Assembly (NCBI RefSeq): GCF_000426565.1
Contig: NZ_AUFP01000008.1
Span: 62,001-126,000, forward strand
Length of the DNA stretch: 64,000 nt
Reading direction: 5' to 3'
DNA from: Segatella albensis DSM 11370 = JCM 12258
Lineage (GTDB): Bacteria > Bacteroidota > Bacteroidia > Bacteroidales > Bacteroidaceae
Numbering within the stretch: the stretch's first letter is position 1; each line of letters opens with the position of its first letter. Positions 44,006 through 53,216 of the stretch are shown piece by piece. Made by a program: the position numbers and the translations under genes. The notes under the pieces are model-generated. The model made no database searches. It saw nothing but the letters and a program-made list of their open reading frames with translations, and had not been told where the DNA came from.

Positions 44006-45337
44006 TTATAAACTTCTAACCAGTGATTTAAACTGTTCACCACGATCTTCCATATTCTTGAATAGGTCGAAACTTGCGCAGCAAGGACTTAGCAGAACTG
44101 TATCGCCAGGTTTTGCCATTTCATAACAAGCTTTTACACAGTCTGCCATACTATGAGTATCTCGTGTCGGAATTCCGAGATTATCAAAGTTGTCGTGAAG
44201 TTTTTTATTGTCTGCACCAAGATATACTATACCTTTGCATTTCTTTTTCACTAAGTCGAAGATCTGGCTATAATCATTACCTTTGTCTTTTCCACCTATA
44301 ATGAGAATAGTAGGGGTCTTCATGCTTTCCAAAGCATACCAACATGCATCTACATTTGTAGCCTTAGAATCATTTACATAGTGTACTCCGGCAACATCAC
44401 AAACTTTTTCCAGTCTGTGTTCTACACCAGGGAAATTACCTAAACTCTTTTTGATAATCTCTTTTTTGATACCAGCTATATTGGTTGCCAATCCAGCAGC
44501 GAGACTATTGTAGATATTATGTTTGCCAGTTAAACTAAGTTCCTCTTGCTCCATATTGAATGGGACAGGATATTCTAGTTTATACATGCCATCTTCTATA
44601 TATCCAATAGCTCCCTTTTCCTTAATTTCGGAGAAAGGACATGCGATAGATTTTATTTCAAATTTCTCGAGTTCCTTCTTGATGACAGGGTCATCGTTCC
44701 AGTAGATAAAACTATCTTCCTGAGTCTGGTTTTGGATGATACGCATCTTTGCATCTGCGTAGTTCTCAAACTTATTATCGTATCTATCCAGATGATCTGG
44801 TGTGATATTCAATAAGATAGCAATGTTAGCATGGAAGTTGTACATGTTGTCGAGCTGGAAACTACTTAGTTCGATGATATAGTACTCATGTGGTTCCTCA
44901 GCTACTTGAAGGGCAAGACTTTTACCAATATTTCCAGCAAGTCCTACATCATATCCAGCCTCCTTGAAAATGTGATAGATCAGTGAAGTTGTAGTTGTCT
45001 TACCATTACTTCCTGTGATACATACCATTTTCGACTTAGTATATCTTCCAGCGAATTCAATTTCGCTGATGATATGCGTGCCCTGTTTGATTAGTTTCTG
45101 AATGATAGGAGCCTCTTTAGGAATTCCAGGACTTTTGATGATTTCGTCAGCATTCAGAATTTTTTCTTCAGTATGGTGGCCTTCCTCCCATTCGATATTA
45201 TGGTCATCCATTAGTTTCTTGTATTTGTCTTTGATGAGAGACATATCAGAGACAAATACATCAAAACCTTCTTTCTGGGCTAGTACAGCAGCTCCAGCAC
45301 CACTTTCACCAGCTCCCAATATAACGATTCTTTTCAT
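44006..45337 (-). CDS. murD: UDP-MurNAc-L-alanine--D-glutamate ligase
   Basis: This 443-residue Mur ligase adds D-glutamate, the second stem-peptide residue. The N-terminal VILGAGESGAGAAVLA, the ATP loop TGSNGKTTTTSLI, the ELSSFQLD segment and VNDSKATNVDACWYAL are typical of MurD. It lies 5 nt after mraY and 14 nt before ftsW. Length is as expected. Confidence 0.96.
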   Translation of the reverse strand: MKRIVILGAGESGAGAAVLAQKEGFDVFVSDMSLIKDKYKKLMDDHNIEWEEGHHTEEKILNADEIIKSPGIPKEAPIIQKLIKQGTHIISEIEFAGRYTKSKMVCITGSNGKTTTTSLIYHIFKEAGYDVGLAGNIGKSLALQVAEEPHEYYIIELSSFQLDNMYNFHANIAILLNITPDHLDRYDNKFENYADAKMRIIQNQTQEDSFIYWNDDPVIKKELEKFEIKSIACPFSEIKEKGAIGYIEDGMYKLEYPVPFNMEQEELSLTGKHNIYNSLAAGLATNIAGIKKEIIKKSLGNFPGVEHRLEKVCDVAGVHYVNDSKATNVDACWYALESMKTPTILIIGGKDKGNDYSQIFDLVKKKCKGIVYLGADNKKLHDNFDNLGIPTRDTHSMADCVKACYEMAKPGDTVLLSPCCASFDLFKNMEDRGEQFKSLVRSL

Positions 45338-45342
45338 ATCTT

Positions 45343-46614
45343 TTATCTAATCTTTAATGTAATGATAGTAAGTGCTGCTAAGATTATCGTAATGATCCAG
45401 AAACGTATGGTAATCTTGCTTTCATGCTTTGCACCATGTGGAACCTTGATGAGATATTTACATTCAGGGTCGAGTTGACTATCCTGAGTTCTGAAATTAT
45501 CATGTATAGGGGTTCTCTTGAAGATACGCTGTTTCGTACCTTTCTTCTTACCCAACTTGTAATACCACACCTGTAGGATGACACTAAGGCTCTCAACAAA
45601 GAAGATTCCACAAAGTATTGGTAGTAATAGCTCTTTGTGGATAATAATAGCACCAACACCGATGATACCACCGATTGTTAGAGAACCGGTATCGCCCATA
45701 AAGATCTGGGCCGGATAGGCATTGTACCATAAGAAACCTATTAACGCACCGATAAAGGCACAGAAGAACACCACCAGTTCTTGACTTCCTGGTATATACA
45801 TGATATTCAGGTATGCGGCAAAGTTGATGTGCGAACTTACGTATGCCAATATACCCAATGCCACACCTATGGTAGCAGAGTTTCCTGCACACATACCATC
45901 CATTCCGTCATTCAGGTTTGCTCCATTGCTGACAGCGGTGACAACGATGATGGTCATGATTACAAATAGAAGCCATCCTGCAGCTGTCTTATATTTACCG
46001 CAGAATCTCATAATTCTCGAATAGTCGAGATTATGACCTTTGACGAATGGGATGGTGGTCTTCAGCGACTTGACAGCCTCTGGTCTGTGTTTTACCACTA
46101 CCTCCTGTCCGTTTTTCTGCTCAATGGTCAGATTTTCATTCATCTTTACGTCAGGTGAAGCCCAAAGAACCAATCCCACGATCAAGCCGATACCGATTTG
46201 TCCTACGATCTTGTATTTTCCTTTGAGTCCTTCCTTGTCTCGCTTGAATATCTTTATGAAATCATCCATTCCACCGAGGAATCCTAACCATACGGTCGTG
46301 ATAATCATCAGAATGAGATAGATGTTGCGTAGTCGGCCAAGTAATAATACTGGTACAAGAATTGCAACAATAATGATGATACCTCCCATTGATGGAACAC
46401 CAATCTTCTTTACTCCGAAAGGATCAATAGATGCATCTCTTTGAGTTTCTGTGATTTGCTTACTTTTAAGATATTTGATAAACTTCTCTCCAAACCATGC
46501 AGATATCGTTAGTGAGAGGATGAGCGCGAGAAGAGCACGGAAAGAGATGTAACCCCACATATGAGAGCCACTGATTCCAAATTGCTCAAGAAATCTAAAA
46601 AGATAATATAGCAT
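45343..46614 (-). CDS. mraY: Phospho-MurNAc-pentapeptide transferase
   Basis: This 423-residue polytopic enzyme forms lipid I by moving phospho-MurNAc-pentapeptide to undecaprenyl phosphate. Conserved loops include PSMGGIIII, LGFLGGMDDFIK, the NDGMDGMCAG aspartates and FMGDTGSLTIGG. It is about 60 residues longer than the E. coli protein. The extra length falls mainly in a polar segment at about 155-205 (PDVKMNENLTIEQKNGQEVV), an extended loop common in Bacteroidetes MraY. Confidence 0.96.
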   Translation of the reverse strand: MLYYLFRFLEQFGISGSHMWGYISFRALLALILSLTISAWFGEKFIKYLKSKQITETQRDASIDPFGVKKIGVPSMGGIIIIVAILVPVLLLGRLRNIYLILMIITTVWLGFLGGMDDFIKIFKRDKEGLKGKYKIVGQIGIGLIVGLVLWASPDVKMNENLTIEQKNGQEVVVKHRPEAVKSLKTTIPFVKGHNLDYSRIMRFCGKYKTAAGWLLFVIMTIIVVTAVSNGANLNDGMDGMCAGNSATIGVALGILAYVSSHINFAAYLNIMYIPGSQELVVFFCAFIGALIGFLWYNAYPAQIFMGDTGSLTIGGIIGVGAIIIHKELLLPILCGIFFVESLSVILQVWYYKLGKKKGTKQRIFKRTPIHDNFRTQDSQLDPECKYLIKVPHGAKHESKITIRFWIITIILAALTIITLKIR

Positions 46615-46632
46615 ATTCTTTAATCTTCTTTA

Positions 46633-48093
46633 TTAAGCCTTTTGTTCGTCAAAGATTTCATGTAAAACTTCCTTATCATCGAAATGATGTTTTACACCTT
46701 TTATTTCCTGATAATTCTCATGACCTTTTCCAGCTACAAGAATCACATCTCCCTTCTCTGCAAGCATACATGCTGTTTTGATAGCCTCTTTGCGGTCGAC
46801 AATGCTAACAACCTTTTTCATTTGTTTACTGTCAAGTCCTGCGAGCATATCGTTGATAATGTCCTGAGGCTCTTCAAAGCGAGGGTTATCACTTGTGATG
46901 ATCACCTTATCGCTCTGCTTTACAGCTTCTTGTGCCATGATAGGCCGTTTGCCCTTGTCACGATTTCCACCTGCACCACATACGGTGATGACATGTCCTT
47001 TTCCGTTTAGAACCTCATGTATGGCTTTCAGCACATTTTCAAGAGCATCTGGTGTGTGTGCATAATCCACGACTGCGGTATATCCTTCTGGAGAATGAAT
47101 AGGCTCAAGTCTTCCGCTGACGCTATGGAGGGTGCTCAAAGCAACTAAGATTTCTTCAGGTTCCTTGCCTAACATGATGGCAGCGCCATATACAGCTAAT
47201 AGGTTACTTACATTGAACTTTCCAATGAACTGTACACCAACCTCATGTCCGCCAATCTCCAAATACATTCCCTCAAAATGGCATTCAAGGATTTTAGCTC
47301 TAAAGTCTGCCATTTGCTTGATAGAATATGTCTTGACGGTAGCCTTGGTATTTTGTACCATAACCATACCATTCTTGTCATCAGCATTCGTGATGGCGAA
47401 AGCATCTTTTCCGAGATTATCAAAGAAAGCCTTTTTAGCATCTCTATAGTTCTCGAAAGTCTTATGATAGTCGAGATGATCTCTTGTCAAGTTGGTGAAG
47501 AGACCTCCTGCGAACTTCAGTCCTCCGATTCTCTTTTGATGAATAGCGTGTGAAGAGCATTCCATAAATGCATATTTACATCCTGCCTCAACCATTTCAC
47601 CTAATAGTTTGTTGAGTTCTATAGGATCTGGTGTTGTATGGTCTGCTGGTACTGGCTTGTCGTCAATATAGTTACAAACAGTAGACAAAAGTCCACACTT
47701 ATATCCGAACTTACGGAACATATTATATAATAAGGTGGCAATTGTTGTCTTTCCGTTTGTTCCTGTTACTCCGACAAGGGTCAAATGCCTAGAAGGATCA
47801 CCGTAGAAAAGAGTAGCCACCTTTCCTACCGCATCTTCTGTTGAATTTGTCTGGATATATGTGACTCCTGGGATTTTATTTTCAGGAAGTTCCTCACATA
47901 AAATTCCTTTTGCTCCTAACTCAATGGCCTTGTCTATATATTTATGACCATCGACTTGGGTTCCCTTCATTGCAATAAACAGATGCCCGTTCTGGATTTT
48001 TCTAGAATCGATGTTTACACCTGTAATCTCAACTTCGGCATCTCCAATAATTTGAATTGGCTTGATGTCTTTGAGCAATTCATTCAGTTTCAT
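46633..48093 (-). CDS. murE: UDP-MurNAc-tripeptide synthetase, meso-DAP type
   Basis: This 486-residue Mur ligase adds the third stem-peptide residue. The ATP loop is [15 protein letters not shown]. The substrate motif is DNPR (in [11 protein letters not shown]), the signature of enzymes that add meso-diaminopimelate rather than lysine, so the wall should be of A1-gamma, DAP type. It lies 17 nt after ftsI and 18 nt before mraY. Confidence 0.96.
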   Translation of the reverse strand: MKLNELLKDIKPIQIIGDAEVEITGVNIDSRKIQNGHLFIAMKGTQVDGHKYIDKAIELGAKGILCEELPENKIPGVTYIQTNSTEDAVGKVATLFYGDPSRHLTLVGVTGTNGKTTIATLLYNMFRKFGYKCGLLSTVCNYIDDKPVPADHTTPDPIELNKLLGEMVEAGCKYAFMECSSHAIHQKRIGGLKFAGGLFTNLTRDHLDYHKTFENYRDAKKAFFDNLGKDAFAITNADDKNGMVMVQNTKATVKTYSIKQMADFRAKILECHFEGMYLEIGGHEVGVQFIGKFNVSNLLAVYGAAIMLGKEPEEILVALSTLHSVSGRLEPIHSPEGYTAVVDYAHTPDALENVLKAIHEVLNGKGHVITVCGAGGNRDKGKRPIMAQEAVKQSDKVIITSDNPRFEEPQDIINDMLAGLDSKQMKKVVSIVDRKEAIKTACMLAEKGDVILVAGKGHENYQEIKGVKHHFDDKEVLHEIFDEQKA

Positions 48094-48110
48094 ATCTTAA
48101 TTTTTTATTT

Positions 48111-50270
48111 CTATTCTAATATCAGTTCACACTTTTCGCCTTTTCCTATTTTATGTCCAGGTTCAAGACTTTGTTTGACAACTTTCCCTCGTCCTTTCAG
48201 AATAACCTTTACGCCTCTGCTTTCGATGAGATAAACAGCATCGCGTGCGCCCATTCCGATAACATCTGGTATCATAGAATGACCATATATAGGTTGACGC
48301 TTGAGTGCCACCATTCGATTGCTTTCCTTTATGGCCTTTCCCCAAATAGGATTTCCATCGGCATAACTGCCACTCCAGTTGGTGTTATTTTGAATACCAA
48401 GATGGCTCAATACATAATTTGCAGCAAGAATATTTCCATCCTTCACATCAGGTATAGCGATTGATGTAGAATCTCTAGAATCCTTTACGTCAAGTTTCAA
48501 ATTCTGGGCCATAATGCCTTCTGCGATGTTGTGGAATACCACTCCGCTCATACCACCTCCAGATGCAGGAAGCCCAGACTTCTGAATACATACGATACAA
48601 CTATATCTAGGTTCGTCAGAAGGGAAATAACCAGCAAAACTCAGTAGATAGTTGGTTCCTCCGGCCTTATATCCGGCAGCACCTTTTGACATTTGGGCTG
48701 TTCCGGTCTTACCGGAAACTTTAAAGGATTTACTACCAGCCTTCTTTCCTAATCCGATGCTTACAACTTCTTCCAATATTTTCTGTAGCTTTTTCAATGC
48801 CTCTGGGTGATTACAGATCTTCTCTCTCATCACCTCAGGTGGATATTCCATAATGGTTTGTCCATTCTTGACCACTTTTTGTACGAATCGTGGACGCATC
48901 ATCTTTCCATTGTTAGCCACAGCATTATAGAATGTAAGTGTAGAGATCGGTGGTATCTGAGTTTCATATCCGATACTCATCCATGGTAATGTCGTCTTAC
49001 TCCAGTTATCATATTGTCCGTGACTATTTTTATGTGGCTTCCTTATGATTGCAGGAGTTGAACCTACCAGAGGAATCTCTAGGTCGTCAGCAATACCAGT
49101 ACGGTATACGCCTTTGACGAATTTCTCAGGATCATTTCTGTAATGGTCATCAATAATTCTACTTACACCGATATTCGAGCTGTACCATAGTGTTTGAGGA
49201 AGGGTCAGCAATCCATAACCACCTTTGCGCCAGTTGTGGTCTTTCATATCTCTTCCATACATATTCCATATACCACCACCGGTTTCTACAGTATAGGTAG
49301 TGTCAACCACGCCATCATCAAGAGCTGTCAAGATAGAGATAGGTTTGAATACAGAACCAGGTTCCAGCAAGTCGCTTACAGCATGGTTCCTGATTTCACG
49401 ATATTCACCATCGAAACATTTCTCCATATTTACGATAGCCTTTACGTCACCAGTAGCTACCTCCATCACGATAGCCACTCCGACATTTCCGTTGATTTCC
49501 TTTAATTCATCGATGACAGCACGTTCTGCTAAATCCTGCATGCTTACATCTATAGTTGTCACGATGTCTGCTCCATCTATAGCAGGAACGTCTGTGATGT
49601 TAAGGAATTTATTTCTTACTTTTCTTCTATGTACTACACCATTCTTACCACGTAAGATAGAGTCGTATGATAGTTCAAGTCCGAATCGTGCTGTGTCTTT
49701 TGCTCCATACATAGCGCCAATTGTTCTACCGGCAAGAGAACCGTAAGAGCGTTTGCGCGCGTTGAACTCTTCCCAGTGGAATCCCCCCTTGTATGAAGAA
49801 AGTTTGAATACCGGAAAATTTTTAATCTCCACAAACGTGTTATAGTCGATTCGCTTTGACCAAATGGCCCAATGTCTGCTTTGTTTTTTCCTTCCTTCGG
49901 ATAGTGTCTTCTTGAAAGTTGCGACACTTTGCTCAGGGAATACATTATGTAGTCCTTCACAAATACTGTCCACTTTACGGTTCCAAAGCGAATCATTGTT
50001 AGCAGCATGTAGAGCTTGGAAGTCCATGTAGATTTTAAACTCCGGTAGACTGCTGGCCATTAATTGTCCATCACAACTTAGTATGTTTCCACGGCTCGGC
50101 TTTACTTGTACAGAGTCACGCTTTACACGGTCGGCTACGCGCATCCAATAATCCCTTTTGGCCGTCATGAGGAAGACCGTCTTTCCAATTACGAAGAAGG
50201 CTACAACGCTTAGTATAATAGCTATAGCGATGTATCTAGGCATAACTTTTTCTTGGTCAAACTTGCTCAT
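48111..50270 (-). CDS. ftsI: Septal penicillin-binding protein FtsI with PASTA domain
   Basis: This 719-residue class B PBP transpeptidase crosslinks septal peptidoglycan with FtsW. It has a single N-terminal transmembrane helix (about 10-32), a dimerisation domain, then the transpeptidase with active Ser306 in SVFK, the SSN motif and KTGTAQ. The C-terminus carries a PASTA domain (about 655-719, PDVIGMGARDAVYLIESRG), which the proteobacterial FtsI lacks but Bacteroidetes and Gram-positive homologues often have. It overlaps the ftsL stop by 4 nt (ATGA). Confidence 0.94.
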   Translation of the reverse strand: MSKFDQEKVMPRYIAIAIILSVVAFFVIGKTVFLMTAKRDYWMRVADRVKRDSVQVKPSRGNILSCDGQLMASSLPEFKIYMDFQALHAANNDSLWNRKVDSICEGLHNVFPEQSVATFKKTLSEGRKKQSRHWAIWSKRIDYNTFVEIKNFPVFKLSSYKGGFHWEEFNARKRSYGSLAGRTIGAMYGAKDTARFGLELSYDSILRGKNGVVHRRKVRNKFLNITDVPAIDGADIVTTIDVSMQDLAERAVIDELKEINGNVGVAIVMEVATGDVKAIVNMEKCFDGEYREIRNHAVSDLLEPGSVFKPISILTALDDGVVDTTYTVETGGGIWNMYGRDMKDHNWRKGGYGLLTLPQTLWYSSNIGVSRIIDDHYRNDPEKFVKGVYRTGIADDLEIPLVGSTPAIIRKPHKNSHGQYDNWSKTTLPWMSIGYETQIPPISTLTFYNAVANNGKMMRPRFVQKVVKNGQTIMEYPPEVMREKICNHPEALKKLQKILEEVVSIGLGKKAGSKSFKVSGKTGTAQMSKGAAGYKAGGTNYLLSFAGYFPSDEPRYSCIVCIQKSGLPASGGGMSGVVFHNIAEGIMAQNLKLDVKDSRDSTSIAIPDVKDGNILAANYVLSHLGIQNNTNWSGSYADGNPIWGKAIKESNRMVALKRQPIYGHSMIPDVIGMGARDAVYLIESRGVKVILKGRGKVVKQSLEPGHKIGKGEKCELILE

Positions 50271-50719
50271 TCTTCGCCCTCCGGAATATTAATAATATAT
50301 GGTGGCTGATTAGCTATTTTCAGCACACTGTCTTTGTTGTTCTGAAGCATTTGCAGAATATGACTTTCACGACTTTTCTCTGTGATTTGACTGCTACTGG
50401 ATAATGCTTTATATTTAGCATCCTGTAGTTCATTCTGCAATTCATCGATTTTTATCAAATCCTTCTGTACACTATATCGGTTAGAGATATAAATAATCAA
50501 GAAGAATACGATCAATATGATGAGCCATATTTGCTGTCGCATGGCTTTAGCAGACAGAATGTCCCCACCGAGAATTTTCTTGAGCGTGAAATTCTTGGAA
50601 AGTGGAGCCTCCCCTTCTATCGCTTGTTGTACGATAGCCTCTTTTAAGGAACTTACTTCGTTAGAAGTCCCTTGCTCAGAATTGGCATTGTCGTTTTTGT
50701 TATCAATATCTTCTTTCAT
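50267..50719 (-). CDS. ftsL: FtsL-like divisome protein
   Basis: This 150-residue bitopic protein has an acidic cytoplasmic N-terminus (about 1-62), a transmembrane helix (about 65-84, IWLIILIVFFLIIYIS), and a periplasmic coiled coil (DLIKIDELQNELQDAKYKAL). Primary sequence is poorly conserved in this family. The call rests on topology and position between rsmH and ftsI, with ATGA overlaps on both sides. FtsL bridges FtsQ and the FtsWI synthase. Confidence 0.75.
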   Translation of the reverse strand: MKEDIDNKNDNANSEQGTSNEVSSLKEAIVQQAIEGEAPLSKNFTLKKILGGDILSAKAMRQQIWLIILIVFFLIIYISNRYSVQKDLIKIDELQNELQDAKYKALSSSSQITEKSRESHILQMLQNNKDSVLKIANQPPYIINIPEGEE

Positions 50720-51630
50720 TTTTTCTCTGCGATTCTTAATTTTGCGCTTCTGCTTCTCGGGTTTCTTTCCTGTTCCTCTCGGGTTGGAACAATCACTTTA
50801 CTGTTGATAAGTTTAAATGGAGTTTCTATTCTACCAAAAAAGTCTTGTTCTATCTTTCCCTCAGGGTTTCCAGACTTCATCATATTCTTTACGATTCTGT
50901 CTTCTAGTGAGTGATATGTGATCACCGACAATCTTCCTCCCGGTTTAAGAATCGATACTGCAGCCTTTAGCATTTCTTTCAGCGCACTCATTTCGTGATT
51001 CACTTCTATTCGTAAGGCTTGAAATACCTTGGCTAAATCTTTTTTCTCGCGTTCTCGTTTGAATAAAGGCTCTATGACATTAATAAAGTCCTGAGTGGTC
51101 TCTATTTTCTTTTGTATCCTGTTTTTGCAAATTATGGATGCTAATTTTCTGGAATTCTTTAGTTCTCCATATAAATAGAAGATATCAGCCAAGTTTTCTT
51201 CCTCATAATTGTTGATGATGTCTGCGGCAGTATTGCCAGACCTTTTGTTCATTCTCATGTCGAGAGGAGCGTCGAATCTAAAAGAGAAACCTCTGGTTTC
51301 ATCGTCGAAATGATGACTTGATACACCAAGATCAGCGAGTAGTCCGTCAATCTTCTCTATACCATAGTATTGCATCCAGTTCTTCAAGTATCTAAAATTA
51401 GAACGGACGAAGGTGAAATTAGGATTGGCCACGATGTTCTGTTCAGCATCGGGATCCTGGTCGAAACTGTACAGATGTCCATTGCCATTGATTCGTGATA
51501 GAATTTCACGAGAATGGCCACCACCACCGAAGGTGACATCTACATAGATTCCGCCAGGTTGTATATTGAGTCCGTCTACACTGTCCTTCAATAACACAGG
51601 TACGTGATATGTTTTGGCTGTTGTAATCAT
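50716..51630 (-). CDS. rsmH: 16S rRNA C1402 N4-methyltransferase RsmH
   Basis: This 304-residue SAM-dependent enzyme (formerly MraW) methylates N4 of cytidine 1402 in 16S rRNA. It has the SAM loop VDVTFGGGGHSREIL, DQDPDA, and the family segment GLLADLGVSSHHFDDETRGFSF, followed by FQALRIEVNHEM and ITYHSLEDRIVK. Start and stop overlap mraZ and ftsL by 4 nt each. Confidence 0.97.
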   Translation of the reverse strand: MITTAKTYHVPVLLKDSVDGLNIQPGGIYVDVTFGGGGHSREILSRINGNGHLYSFDQDPDAEQNIVANPNFTFVRSNFRYLKNWMQYYGIEKIDGLLADLGVSSHHFDDETRGFSFRFDAPLDMRMNKRSGNTAADIINNYEEENLADIFYLYGELKNSRKLASIICKNRIQKKIETTQDFINVIEPLFKREREKKDLAKVFQALRIEVNHEMSALKEMLKAAVSILKPGGRLSVITYHSLEDRIVKNMMKSGNPEGKIEQDFFGRIETPFKLINSKVIVPTREEQERNPRSRSAKLRIAEKK

Positions 51631-52109
51631 AATTCTCCTTGGTTTGAGTCTTCACTGTTTTTTGTAATATCCGACATAATGTCCTGCAGGGCTTCACGGA
51701 ATTCTTCAGGTTCCATGAAAGGATTACCCTCCTCAAGGCTGCCCCATATTTCGATGGTATCATCGACACCAATAAAGGTAATGCTTTGCCCCAAATTGAT
51801 TTTTTTGCTATATCTCTTTGGGATCAGAAACCTACCATTGCTGTCAAGGTTGATAAGCTCAACATTAGAAACAAAAGTTCTGAAAATTTGTTGGTGTCGA
51901 GCGTTCCATCTGTTAAGATGTGCACGTAAAGCATCCAATTGCTTGTTCCATACGGATTCTGGGTAAAGAACCAAGCATTGCTCAAAAGGATTCTTCTTTA
52001 GAACCAGTCTCTCCTCGTTAGATGCTTGTAGCACCTTGCGGAAAGCAGATGGTAGGAAAGCTCTTCCTTTAGAGTCTGTCTTGGCTTCTATGTTCCCTAA
52101 AAAACGCAT
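51627..52109 (-). CDS. mraZ: MraZ transcriptional regulator
   Basis: This 160-residue AbrB-like protein with two SpoVT-AbrB half-domains (about 6-75 and 80-140, each with a D/NSNGRFLIPKR or DSKGRAFLPSAFRK-type loop) forms an oligomeric ring. In E. coli it represses its own dcw promoter by binding repeated TGGG boxes. The same kind of repeat is seen upstream here (52157-52181), supporting autoregulation. It is the first gene of the division cluster. Confidence 0.96.
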   Translation of the reverse strand: MRFLGNIEAKTDSKGRAFLPSAFRKVLQASNEERLVLKKNPFEQCLVLYPESVWNKQLDALRAHLNRWNARHQQIFRTFVSNVELINLDSNGRFLIPKRYSKKINLGQSITFIGVDDTIEIWGSLEEGNPFMEPEEFREALQDIMSDITKNSEDSNQGEL

Positions 52110-52138
52110 ACGTACATATATAATGTGAAATATGGGTT

Positions 52139-52146
52139 CAAAGTTA
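52139..52146 (-). promoter_or_regulatory. -7 box of the dcw operon
   Basis: TAACTTTG on the minus strand, 29 nt before mraZ. The place of a -33 element is occupied by the GTGGG repeats. Confidence 0.6.
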
Positions 52147-52156
52147 CATATTTTCT

Positions 52157-52181
52157 ACCACATTTCCCCACATTTTCCCAC
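52157..52181 (-). promoter_or_regulatory. Candidate MraZ operator: three GTGGG-type boxes
   Basis: On the minus strand GTGGG (52181-52177), GTGGG (52171-52167) and GTGGT (52161-52157) repeat at an exact 10-bp period, each followed by an A/T-rich 5-mer. They end 10 bp upstream of the mraZ -7 box. MraZ of E. coli and Mycoplasma is known to bind such 10-bp-spaced TGGG repeats at this position. Confidence 0.75.
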
Positions 52182-52236
52182 TTTTTTTTGTTTTTGCAGA
52201 GAAAAATATTTTTTGCTTCTGTTCATGTCTCTCTAA

Positions 52237-52253
52237 AACAAATCGAATTTGTT
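52237..52253. repeat. 17-nt palindrome in the mraZ/glsA control region
   Basis: AACAAAT-CGA-ATTTGTT, with 7-bp arms and a 3-nt centre, lies between the divergent mraZ and glsA promoters. It has operator-like symmetry, but the region is AT-rich and chance is possible. Confidence 0.4.
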
Positions 52254-52347
52254 ATTATTATTCTTATTTCTGTTGATGAAATCGTGTCAAAATGGTTGTT
52301 TTTTGAACTTTTTTCGAAGAAATGTAACGTTTTAGAAAAAGTTGTGT

Positions 52348-52355
52348 TATTTTTG
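52348..52355 (+). promoter_or_regulatory. -7 box for glsA-glsB
   Basis: TATTTTTG matches TAnnTTTG, 17 nt before the ATG at 52373; no obvious -33 element. Confidence 0.5.
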
Positions 52356-52372
52356 CATGGTGTTATTGGAAA

Positions 52373-53203
52373 ATGAACATGGGTGAGAAAGTAGAGAAGA
52401 CAATAGACATAGAAAAGGTCCTTCAAGGGAAAATGGGAAAGAAAGCAAAACTGGTTCCGCGTTTTGTTGTTTCTTGGCTCAAACATATCATCCACGAAGA
52501 TGAGGTGAACAAATTCCTTTGGGAGAGTCGAAATATAAGTGGTACAGAATGGCTCACGGAGTGTGTTCGTTATCTTAAAATGACCTTGGATATCAAGGGA
52601 ATGGAGAATCTGCCGGATAAGAATGACGGAAAACTCTATACCTTTGTTTCTAATCATCCTCTTGGTGGTCAGGATGGTGTAACCTTAGGGTCTATCATAG
52701 GACAGCATTTTGATGGTAAGTTTAGGTATCTTGTGAATGATCTGCTGTTGAATTTGCCTGGTTTGAAACCTGTGAGCATAGGAATTAACAAGACAGGCAA
52801 GCAGAGTCGTGATTTCCCTCGTATGGTGGAAGCCGCTTTTCAGAGTGAGAATCATATCCTCATGTTCCCGGCAGGTTTGAATAGTAGAAAGATAAATGGG
52901 GAGATCCATGATTTGCCTTGGAAGAAAACCTTTATCAGCAAGAGTGTAGAATATCAAAGAGATGTGGTCCCTATTCATTTTAGTGGTCAAAATTCAAAGC
53001 GATTTTATCGGATAGCTAAGTTTAGTGACCGTTTCTTGCCATTTAATTTGGCTATGCTTTTCCTGGTTGATGAGATGTATAAGAATGTCGGGAAGACTTT
53101 TGAAATACGAATCGGTAAGCCAATACCTTGGCAAACCTTTGATAAGTCGAAGACACCATTGGAATGGGCTCAATATGTAGAGAACAAAGTTTATGAATTG
53201 TAA
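52373..53203 (+). CDS. glsA: Lysophospholipid-type O-acyltransferase, GlsA-like
   Basis: This 276-residue PlsC-type acyltransferase has the acceptor motif NHPLGGQD (HX4D type) at about residue 89, followed by FPAGLNSRK and PWKKTFISKSVEYQRDVVPIHFSG. In Bacteroides thetaiotaomicron a homologous pair, GlsA and GlsB, makes glycine lipids: GlsB N-acylates glycine and GlsA O-acylates the hydroxyl of that fatty acid. The gene pairing with an N-acyltransferase 13 nt downstream supports the same role here, or synthesis of a related aminolipid. The symbol is inferred from the pairing. Confidence 0.78.
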   Translation: MNMGEKVEKTIDIEKVLQGKMGKKAKLVPRFVVSWLKHIIHEDEVNKFLWESRNISGTEWLTECVRYLKMTLDIKGMENLPDKNDGKLYTFVSNHPLGGQDGVTLGSIIGQHFDGKFRYLVNDLLLNLPGLKPVSIGINKTGKQSRDFPRMVEAAFQSENHILMFPAGLNSRKINGEIHDLPWKKTFISKSVEYQRDVVPIHFSGQNSKRFYRIAKFSDRFLPFNLAMLFLVDEMYKNVGKTFEIRIGKPIPWQTFDKSKTPLEWAQYVENKVYEL

Positions 53204-53216
53204 GTGAATGTGATAT

